DNA of 64,000 nt, taken from assembly GCA_964019695.1 (NCBI GenBank), contig OZ026520.1:33584620-33648619 (forward strand), written 5' to 3'. Position numbers and translations under genes: made by a program. Origin of the DNA: Loripinus fragilis (taxonomy: Eukaryota; Mollusca; Bivalvia; Lucinida; Lucinidae). Shown piece by piece: positions 55,465-64,000 of the stretch (positions are counted from its first letter, which is position 1; every line of letters starts with the position of its first letter). Under the pieces are notes generated by a model. The model was given only the letters and a program-made list of their open reading frames with translations. It made no database searches and was not told the DNA's origin.

Positions 55465-58400
55465 TAGGCCACTGGCTGGATATGGTTTACCTTCCCCCAA
55501 AGGGAATTTCGTAGACCATATTTTTCTTAAAGCCCAATGTCTTGCAAGGATTTTGCAACATGTTAGCCCTCTGACAATGGCAGCGTTAAGCTGTAACAGC
55601 CTGTTACACACGTTACCCTACAAAATATTTGATAATTAAAATTCTTTTTAAAACTTCAGAAAAGTGCAAAAGATAAGGTAAGATTTCCAAATTGAATATA
55701 TTTTCTAAATAAGCTATTACTAGGCCACAGATAATGACATTTGAAAACAAATATAGTCACCCCCGGTGTGGTGTATGTTACATTTTTTCATTGGACCCCC
55801 TTTTAAATGATAGATGCATCTAATATAGTTTGTCTTAAAATTATTTGAAACCAGTTTATGTTCATTAATTTGGCATTACATTAAAGATTTGTTATTTAAC
55901 TTTTCAAAACTGCAAGCATTACGTTTCTATCTTATATACTTTTTGAGTTATTAGATGATGAACATGGTACCCCCATATCACAGAAAAATGTAAAATGTAA
56001 TTCTCCTGGCCTCGCGCTGGCTATTGACCCCACTTCCCCCCAAGGAGAATTGCGTACACTATGATTTCCAAATACAACATTATATAAGCCACAAAATGAA
56101 ATATGTTAGCCCACTGAGAGTGGCAGCGTTAGCGGGTAACATCATGTTACGTACGTTACCCCCCCCCCCCAAATAACATTAAATTTTCCTGATAATGTCT
56201 CCAACATGACATATTCACACTTTTTTGAAGTCTGTCACAGGTTTAAGAACTTCTTATAGCACAGTTACATAATTTTAGCATTTATTTTATAAATGTCTTG
56301 AGTTTTTGCCGTTGTATATGTAACTTAGTGTTTCATTTGTTATTTCCAAGTATCAGTATGGCAGTTATTGACTATACATGTATTACATCCATCAGTGAAT
56401 ATAGTAAATCTATAAGGCTGCAATTCAAATGAATTAAAGGTCCTTATTATAGTGTCTTACACTATTTTACAGCCCAGATTACATACGTTACTCTCTGAAT
56501 ACCATAAAATATTCAAGATATGGTCTCCAACACGATCTGCTTGTACTTATCTGCATGCTTGCACAGGTCCATGTACTTCTTTTTACTCTGGCTCATTTGC
56601 TGAGGAAGTAACTCAAAACATAAACTACCATAAACCCTCTTTTCTTTTATAGAGACATCAAATATAGTTGACATAATACTCATGGAAAGTTTGTAATATT
56701 CAGTGCAATGTGCGAGTAACAACTTAAAAGATCAAAGAAAACCCATCAGGTAGAAGTTCTAGAGCAAATCTTCATATATTATCCAAGGGTTTTAAAGAAT
56801 TGTCCTATACAACTTATTACTCCTCTATCAGATTTATCTTGTAAGGATTTTGCAATAAGCTAGCACTCTGGTAATGACACCATTACCCTGTAACAGCCAA
56901 TTATATATATTACCCATAAACATCTTTGATAATTTAGTAAATGACATGACTTCTGAAAAGTGCAAACCATACGGTAAGATTTCCAAATTGGCTATATCAT
57001 CCAAGTAAGCTATTTTTGCATCACAGATATGGACCTTTGAAAACAAATATGCACCCAAAAGTGTTACGTATGTTACTTTTTTCATTATTCCTATATGAAT
57101 GATTTATTAAACTAATATAGTTTGATATTTTTTTTAATGTGAATGTGCTTATTAACTCATTTTGTATTAAAAATGTTTATGTACCTTTTGGAAACTGCAA
57201 ATATTATGTTTCTATCTTTTATAAGGTTTGAGTTGTTGAGTTTTGAACATGGTAACCCTATATCACACATAATGTGAAATATAATTCTGTGGCTCTTTTG
57301 TTAGGGTACAATCAAGTTCTCTTTCACCCAGAGGTTCTCGATTTCCTTCACATTTATTTTCAACACATTTTGTCCATATCTGGAAAGCCTCACTTGTTTT
57401 CATGGGAGACTTGATAGTTCAATCTTTGTATGTACCTCTTAAGGACAGAAAAGCACGGTGGAGGTAAGCTCATGTTCATGCCATTTGAAATAGTCAGTAT
57501 ATGTGTATGGCTTTGGTACTTTTTCAGAAACATGTCGTATTGCAGCTTATTCACAATTACATAAATAGCACATGTTAGGGCTTCATATCACTGATGAGTG
57601 CCTAGAGCAATTCTTTATTTGTTTTCCTACCCTTCTTAGAATGTTGGTGAACTAGTGGGTGAGGGGTTCTCTATCAGTTTGATAGGAATAACCTTTCCGT
57701 AGTACTAACACATCCGCACATTGGTAGTGTCACAATCTGTTAAACAGTGTATTACTGTAGATCTCTTCTCCCATATTCTGGCCAATGCTGTTGACATTCA
57801 GAAGGTGCACTTTTTTTGCATACACCATTGTTGAACAAAACACCCAGGTGATCCTCTGCGAGAATGTTTGTAAGACTTCATAGACTGCTGCTTATACATT
57901 GTATATAAGTATCAGTGACAAAACCAACATGCCCTGCCTTTAGTGCCTGGTTGAATACTGGTGCCATCAGATCCATGAAGGTGACAAGAAAAGCTATTAT
58001 GCTCTGTAGTTACGGCATTAACATCAACGTTATGTGCAGCACTACATGGCCAATCTAATTTTGGTTCAATGTGTGATTGCAAGCCATGCTGAAGTTTGGA
58101 CTCGTCAGTTTTGGTGGAAATTCTATTGGGAGTTGACAGTGGCCATGGTACAGGTCCCAGAAGGAACGGCAGTGTCAACTCAAGGTCAACATTATCTTCA
58201 ATAGAAAGAAGGTCATGCTTACCAAAGACGCCCCTTTAAGTTCTCATCTGGCTGTTTACGTTTTATAAATTGGGCAATTTCTTCTTGCTTGAGCTCGCAA
58301 GCATCAAAACTTTATTAGCTTGTAGCATTTTATGGGGGATGTGAAAGACAGATTTTGTTTAACTAAAAGTGAGTCAATGAAGTCTGCAACAGCCTTCCTG

Positions 58401-59873
58401 CCAATGTCATCAGCCTCAATAATATCCTTAGCTATGCCAGGCTTAGCAGGCACACCGAAAGACAAAAAGTACACAGTTCATTGCCTTCAAAACTAGAACT
58501 AAAAGGATTGGTGAAGCCTGAAACTGCCTCTAGTACTCATTCTACTTTGCATCTGAGCAGAATGAATATTTCATTTCAGTGAATTGAAGAGTTGTTTCAA
58601 TATATTGAGCTCTGATGTGATGAGTAATACACCATTCCATCTGTAGTACGAAGCGCAGTTCTAGTTGCTGAAGCCTATAATACCTCTTTATTGTTTGCCT
58701 GATAGTTATGTCAAAAGCATTTCTCAAGCAAAGAACCAATGGTTGTGACACACTAAACCCATTTTGTTCGAGAAGTTCTTTGCATCTGCGATGTGTATCA
58801 ATTTTATGAGTGTAATCAGTTACACAGGTACATATTGTGCGTAGTTGTTGTGATCCTTTGCAATGAACATTGGGAACAAGGCATACAGATAGAGATGACA
58901 TGCAATTCAAAGTTGTTTTCCTTGTAGCCCTAATCAGTGTCAACACCATCTGAATCATATCCATATACCTTGCCCAGAACTGAGCTGTTTCACAGTGACT
59001 GTCTTTCAGAACATCCGATTTGAATGCATGGTATATATACTGTTTATGTGAGCAAACAGGTTGATAGATCACATTATATTATTAGTTTAAGTCACCATAA
59101 ATAAATAAGGAGCTTCAATTTATTTCAGCCTTATAAATTTTCTAAATTCTCTGACAGACTTTATACATATATAATCAACAACTTCTATACAGATACTCAG
59201 AATAACTTATGTATCATTTGGTAACACACATAACAGTAAAAGCTCAAGGCATTTATTAAATGAATACTTAAAATAGGTAAACCTTGCTAAAAGAAGTACA
59301 TAAACCTGTGCAAGCATGCAAATAAGTATAAACAGGGCTTGTTAGAGACATTAACTTAAATGTTTAAAGCTATTTTGAAGGTAACATACATAACATGGAC
59401 CTGAAAAATAGTGTAAGCGACCATAATAAAGAACTTTAAATCATTTTAGTAGCAGCCTCATAGGTTTACTATATTCCGTGACAGATATAATACACGTATA
59501 GTCGATAAATACCATACTGATACTCGGAAATAACGCAGGAAACACTAAGTAACGTATACAACGGAAATTACTCAAGACATTTATAAAATTAATACTAAAA
59601 ATATGTAAATGTGTTATAAGAAGTTCATAAACCTGTGTCAGCATGCAAATATGTACGAACATGTCATAGTTGCGACATTATCAGGGACGTTTAATGCTAT
59701 TTTGGGGGGTAACGTATATAACGTGCTGTTACACATTAACGCTGCCACTCTCAGAGGGCTAACCTATTTTATTTTGTGTCTTATATAATGTAGTTTTAGA
59801 AAATTATAGTGTACAAAATTCCCCCTCGGGGGGGGGGGGGGGGGGGGGGGGTCTATAGCCAGCTCAAGGCCTA
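55465..59873. mobile_element. Large TAGGCC-ended transposon, copy B, 4409 bp
   Basis: It begins TAGGCCACTGGCTGG and ends CCAGCTCAAGGCCTA. GAT flanks both sides (55462-55464 and 59874-59876) within the split MITE, indicating a 3-bp target duplication. 56005-56700 is the reverse complement of about 59100-59873 at roughly 75-80%. The motif GTTACGTAYGTTAC and close variants recurs at least ten times (e.g. 55600, 56145, 56479, 57063, and reversed at 59222, 59383, 59705). The interior carries a broken gene on the minus strand. A poly-G run lies at 59827-59851. The superfamily is not assigned. Confidence 0.8.
57290..59072 (-). pseudogene. Broken gene of an unnamed multi-copy invertebrate family
   Basis: Reading on the minus strand, family landmarks appear in the right order across different frames. 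They are F-W-A-R-Y-M-D-M-I-Q with I-R-A-T-R (58985-58900), D-I-T-I-R-Q-T-I-K-R (about 58700), S-G-F-T-N-P-F with E-L-C and P-A-K-P-G-I-A (58520-58420), P-F-L-L-G-P-V-P-W..K-L-Q-H (58170-58080), and H-C-L-T-D-C-D-T-T-N (about 57740). The longest frame is 176 codons (58542-59072). I recognise this order from a large family of uncharacterised proteins in molluscs, corals and echinoderms (knowledge recalled, not searched). Frameshifts and stops make it non-functional. Its position between inverted repeats suggests it is transposon cargo or transposase-like. Confidence 0.6.
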
Positions 59874-59959
59874 GATGGAAATCTCATGTCACGGCTCATT
59901 TATTCTAAATTTTGTTTGTGTCGATGCTTTTCATCTCAGGTAACAATTTTACAGTCATG

Positions 59960-60045
59960 TCGGGACGTTTTTCTATCTTCCCGGCTTGAACCAGTGGTAA
60001 GCAGAGGATAAAAAGACTTGCTCCAGGACAAACCACACTGTCTAA
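59960..60045 (-). repeat. Possible decayed family 1 SINE body
   Basis: GGGACG-TTTTTCTATCTTCCCGG-TTGAACCAGT, then CTTGCTCCAGGACAAACCACACTG, resembles part of the SINE at 11789-11974 (GGGACGGATCTTCCTGGGTTGAACCAGT, CTTGCTCAAAGACCACAACGC). The tRNA head is missing. Confidence 0.4.
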
Positions 60046-60510
60046 GTTGGGTTAGATTCATATCACCTTTCAACATAACTTCATTCTGATCAATAACTTC
60101 ACTGGGCGCTTGTTAAAGCAAGGCGCCATTGTCAACCAATTTTATAATATACATTAAGACTCTGGTGCTCAGGCTGATCGGATTCTTAGCTGAACAAATA
60201 GATCAGTATCATAATGATTGTTTTTAACATTTTATACGTTGGTTATAATTTCGTACCGTTCTGGGAGTATACGATTTCTTAATGATTAATTGGGTAAAGT
60301 AATTTTTCAAATAGATCATGTGCTACGTTGTTCCTATTTATTCAATACAACTTCTTGATCTAGGGATGTACAGGATCAACTGACGATTATTTCTTCATGT
60401 GTATAGGTAGGATAAATATCTATTAGGTGTTTATATACCCAGGCCCCCAGATAGAAGTGTGTAATAAACAAGTAATTTTATTAGTTCTCAACCAAAACAT
60501 GCGTTTTCAC

Positions 60511-61024
60511 AGCATGTAAACTGAAATAAACATCCTGTACCCGTTCCTCCTAGCTCTCGCCTTATACATTATGAATTACAGCACTCGTGCGTAACCAGTT
60601 GTCGGAAATCGTGATGTGAGAGTTGTTGGTACAGCTGTAATTGCGAGGGCCCACCTATTAAAGATCTTAGTAACTGTCACAGTTACAACAATGTAATCAT
60701 GTATACCATGCAAACTGGCATTTAAGCTCGTTTTCGACACAGAACGGCTCTAATTGTGAGCAAGTCGTTTTTTAACAAAGCAAAATACAAAGGATGAAAC
60801 CGTTAAAATCATGGGATAAAACGGAATAAAATAGATAAAATGGCTTTTCTTACCTTGTTCGAATGTGTATTACCTGTATCGCTAACAATATAAATCAAAA
60901 CGTGTACATGTACCTAAATACACGCATTTTTCCGACTACTGGTTACTTACGAGTGCTGTTATTCATGTTTTTAGGGCGAGAGCTAGGAGGAACGGGTACA
61001 GGATGTTAATTTCAGTTTACATAC
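60511..61024. mobile_element. Inverted repeat, ~97-bp arms
   Basis: 60511-60606 and 60930-61024 pair with about 85% identity. Both include ATGTAAACTGAAAT-AACATCC, TGTACCCGTTCCTCCTAGCT and CTCGCC. The 320-bp centre has no recognised content. Confidence 0.8.
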
Positions 61025-61780
61025 TGTGGTTTTGGATTCTCAGAAAAACTGTCTCAATGGGATTTATGTGTAAACTGAAGAATAAGAAAATGATCAAATT
61101 TTGCTTACATTTATTTTGTTAATCTACACCAATCTTATGATGCTATTTTTTAGGGACCGAGTACGAATGGTATGTCTTTCAATACAATTTGTGCATTGGA
61201 AATTCAGACGCAATTAATTTTCAAAAGGGACAGGCAATATTAAGCAATAAATAATTAAATATTCATTGATAGTTATGTACAACAGTTTTAATCAGAGGAA
61301 ATTGGCAAAATATTAAAAATTACTTTGGTTTTCCAATATGTTGTACATTTTCTGTGGCTGTAGACTGCTGATTAGTCTGATAGGGCTGCCATGTACATCA
61401 GCCAGAGGTAGTTCATGTTTACACGACGGCCTTTAAGCGCTGAGTCATGTTTTAATTTGTATTACATTTGCGAACGCGCAAGCTTTTATGGGTATATGCT
61501 GTTATAAGCTCACTACTGGTTTGAAAGAACGAGCGGTATAATTTAACAAGGACATTCCGACAGTGAGGTCATAATATGTTTTGGTACTAAATGTAAGTTA
61601 TCAGTCGATCTCGTACAGTTATTGAAAGTTATAACGGTCTTGGGAGTTACATTATATGTGCGGCACTGCCATACAGTGTTTGTGGAAAAGTATCAGCCTT
61701 TGAAACTAAGCTGGTGTTCGCTGTTTGTGGAATAATAACTCATAAGATAAACCAAATGTAAGCTTAGTTTGAACATTGTA

Positions 61781-62108
61781 TTACTTGACTTTTCGCTTAC
61801 TGTAAAGGCGCCGCCTCATGAATGCGTAATTAGGACTAGTCAACCTTAGGCATAGGTAAAAGCTGAAAAGGAGGCGTGGTTTTATTCAAAAGTAACTCTA
61901 TCATCTGGTGCCGCCAACTCAGTCATAATCTAGTCCTTAAAACGCCAGCAAAATAATTGCATACGAAAATGTCTATTTAACATAAGCAGGGAGGCAAACA
62001 TTGCGGACTCAGATCAGACTGCTCCTATAGGAGCAGTCTGATCTGGGTCCACACTGAATGTATGAATATTAAAGTTGCCGCCTTTATAGTTAGCGAAAAG
62101 TCAAGTAA
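61781..62108. mobile_element. TA-flanked MITE, 328 bp, with nested hairpin
   Basis: TTACTTGACTTTTCGCTTACTGTAAAGGCG mirrors CGCCTTTATAGTTAGCGAAAAGTCAAGTAA, with TA on both sides. The hairpin 61994-62057 is of the CAGATCAGACTGCTCCTATAGGAGC type. It shares the AAGGCG-CGCCTCATGA-TGC and GCATAGGTAAAA-CTGAAAA-GAGGCG blocks with 48105-48580. Confidence 0.87.
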
Positions 62109-62114
62109 TATATT

Positions 62115-62755
62115 TATGGTGAAAACATCGCAAGTTTGATGGGAAACGCGGCTTGCGTTTTTAATCTTTTCACTGTTATATTCCAGGTAATGCTGATCAG
62201 GCCTGGTAGACTCGATATCAAATTCAGCTCACTTTTACATGTTTCACATTGTATTAATCTTGAAGCTGTTAGTGCAGATACAGTACACGTATGCAATATC
62301 TCGTCAGTTTGCACATTTGCACTACAGCCTACCAATATCTACCAGATAAACGGAGCCATATCTACACAAAAATACAACTTGTGCTTAAGACGTAATTGTA
62401 TGAACATGAATTACACTGATTTGCACCGAAGTGTATAAATGCACCTGGAATAAAAAAAATTCACCCCTTGTGCCCCATCCTTCTGCCAAGTTAATGAATG
62501 CGTATGGCATGTACTATTAGCCAAAACCTAATGACATCGTTCGAGAAGGGCGGGTCGAGTGATACATGTGGTACTTGAGAATCTTACCAGTTAAGCCTTA
62601 GGTAGAGCAAGACCTTAATCTGCATTATAGATATATTAGTGGGGCGGATATGTGAAAAAATCGTGCACTTTATGATAAAAGCATGAAACTTGGTACATGG
62701 TCAGATTAGTAATTAACAAAATTGTTGAGGGTCAGTGCCACGCCAGAAATGCACC
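62115..62755. other. No gene seen
   Basis: Two short overlapping frames on opposite strands (62114-62438) show no recognised motif. Confidence 0.35.
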
Positions 62756-62759
62756 TTGA

Positions 62760-63300
62760 CGGCCGCCATCTTGAATTTCAAAATGAGGACCTGTTTTCAT
62801 GTAAAGCCTGTTAAGCTGGATTTCATTTTGCAATAAACTTTTCTTTAAAGCTAGTGGAAGTGTCTATTTTAACAATAAAACATTTATAATTATCTGACAT
62901 CACATATAGATGGGCATAGTATCCAAGATGGCGGCCATTTTTAAGATGGCCGCCGTTTTTACATATTAAATTAAGTTTGCTTTATAAAAACATCATATAA
63001 TGAACTTAACTCAGATTATTGCATCAAATTCAAGTTGTTCCAAGCATAGAACGGCTCAAAGTGTGACCTTGTTATCTGTGAACAATTTATAAGAGTGTCT
63101 TGATACAATATGGCATCCAAGATGGCTGCCAAAGAAGAAAGATTTTATCATGTTTTTTTTCATACATAAACATATCTGAAATTTTTATGAGTGAAATTTG
63201 TTTTAATTGCAATGAATGTTTGTTTTTATATATAATATGTAATTTTGAAATTTTCTCAACTTTGAATTCAAGCATGACATCCAAGATGGCCGCCAAAAAG
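62760..63300 (+). repeat. Cluster of AAGATGGCGGCC motifs
   Basis: ATCCAAGATGGCGGCC and variants occur at 62927 and, shifted, 62945 (AAGATGGCCGCC), 63117 (AAGATGGCTGCC) and 63282 (AAGATGGCCGCC). A reverse copy GGCCGCCATCTTG is at 62761. Flanking T-rich and TTTTTATA sequence is loosely repeated, so a diverged tandem repeat of roughly 160-200 bp is likely. AAGATGGCGGC matches the YY1 binding consensus. Confidence 0.6.
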
Positions 63301-63721
63301 GAAAATTCTATTTATTGGTGATATTTTGCAGCTCTTTCTAAAAATCATCACTTTGTTGCAATAAGTCGTTTTTGACATCACTAAGGATGTATCATGCTAG
63401 TGAACTGTTCATAATCAAGGACGTACTGGATATATACACACAACAAAAACAGAACAATAAATGCATGTTAAGTACTACCGGCCTCGAGTCAAAGGCAGCA
63501 GATGTTAGTTGATCAAAAGGTTATTTAGCTTACGGAGCTTCTACCATGTACATTTGTAATGTATGACTGCAGGCAGCTCGAGGGTGTCTCTATCGTAGAG
63601 AATGTCCATATGGTTACAGAAATCCTATATCAAATTTTTATCAGGTGCTGTCACCTCCATCTTCCATCATTAAATAGTTTGTGCCAAAGGCATTTGGTGC
63701 ACTTGAGCTCAAGGGACTATT

Positions 63722-64000
63722 TTATATGACTTCATATCTTATGTTCACATGTAGACCCTTCTCCTTACAATACTTCCAGGCATCCAACTTCACCAGCAAT
63801 TCCTCCAAGTACTCAGCCTTGATCACCAGATCATCTTTATACAATAGCAACTTTGGGCAGTCTGTTCTGAATTCCGTGAATAGAGCCTCTTACATAACAA
63901 ATAAGAGCAGTGGAATCAGAACTGAGCCCTGATGAACATCAACACCAAAACGTCTCACTGCTACAATTAGCAAATAGGGCCCTGCTTTCCATGTCCTTGA
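63722..64000 (-). pseudogene. LINE-type reverse transcriptase fragment, decayed, cut by window edge
   Basis: One minus-strand frame reads V-H-Q-G-S-V-L-I-P-L-L-L-F, a stop, E-A-L-F-T-E-F-R, L-L-Y-K-D-D-L-V, L-E-E-L-L-V-K-L-D-A-W-K, K-G-L-H-V-N-I, and a second stop. These are RT motifs of non-LTR elements: the H-Q-G-S-x-L-S-P block, the Y-x-D-D catalytic box, and the helix and L-x-V-N block after it. The box is Y-K-D-D where A is usual, and the V-M-stop-E change shows decay. The start lies beyond the right edge. It cannot encode an active enzyme. Confidence 0.82.

Larger units (their letters stand above)
55248..59898 (-). mobile_element. MITE copy 3 (TGAGCCACGACATGAG), split by copy B
   Basis: 55248-55464 is the bulk of the MITE in reverse orientation relative to 35877-36114, with hairpin 55385-55449. 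The missing end GATGGAAATCTCATGTCACGGCTCA lies at 59874-59898. The intact copies read CACATTGTTGGAAATC across the junction. Confidence 0.85.

Overview
The window is nuclear DNA of an animal, most likely a bivalve mollusc of the heterodont type (Dreissena- or Mya-like). It is AT-rich, has almost no long open frames, and its few genes are split by introns with GT..AG borders. It is packed with inverted-repeat (MITE-like) elements, tRNA-derived SINEs and short satellites. Species assignment is inference from general familiarity with such repeats. No bacterial genes, operons, CRISPR arrays or rRNA genes are present.

Only three host genes can be supported. (1) The first coding exon of a sigma-type glutathione S-transferase lies on the minus strand at 6141-6276, with a TATA box just upstream and a duplicated ~170-bp promoter block. 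(2) A complete four-exon gene lies on the plus strand (22699-22747, 33847-33949, 34695-34834, 35590-35852). Its exons join in frame to a 184-residue protein with a signal peptide, six cysteines, one membrane helix and a Pro/Tyr-rich tail with a PPPY motif, i.e. a Shisa-like (STMC6) membrane adaptor. Its first intron is 11.1 kb and carries satellite arrays and SINEs. (3) The large last exon of a rolling stone-like multi-pass membrane protein lies on the minus strand at 39507-40379.

Most of the rest is mobile DNA. 0-5 kb: an element with ~160-bp inverted ends enclosing a ~150-bp tandem repeat. 6.3-15.6 kb: direct repeats, a GCTCACC-ended element holding a ~165-bp satellite with a SINE inserted in it, and GGGAGC-rich repeats. 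15.7-21.8 kb: a complete, young, non-autonomous LTR retrotransposon with 1091-bp LTRs, a 4-bp target duplication and a tRNA-Leu primer site, but no gag or pol. 22.7-36.5 kb: the Shisa-like gene with its repeats. 37.7-44.3 kb: inverted repeats, including two 510-bp arms about 99% identical. 44.6-50.3 kb: one copy of a large terminal-inverted-repeat element, split by a 3.57-kb TTAA-flanked insertion that itself holds nested MITEs. 51-55 kb: several TA-flanked MITEs. 55.2-59.9 kb: a MITE into which a 4.4-kb copy of the same large element has inserted with a 3-bp duplication. That element carries a broken gene of an unnamed multi-copy invertebrate family. 60-64 kb: more MITEs, a run of YY1-like AAGATGGCGGC motifs, and a decayed LINE reverse transcriptase at the right edge.

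Two things stand out as possibly undescribed. One is a family of hairpins whose outer arms are conserved while the inner stem is replaced as matched pairs from copy to copy. The other is the large GTTAC-motif-rich transposon that seems to move the unnamed gene family.
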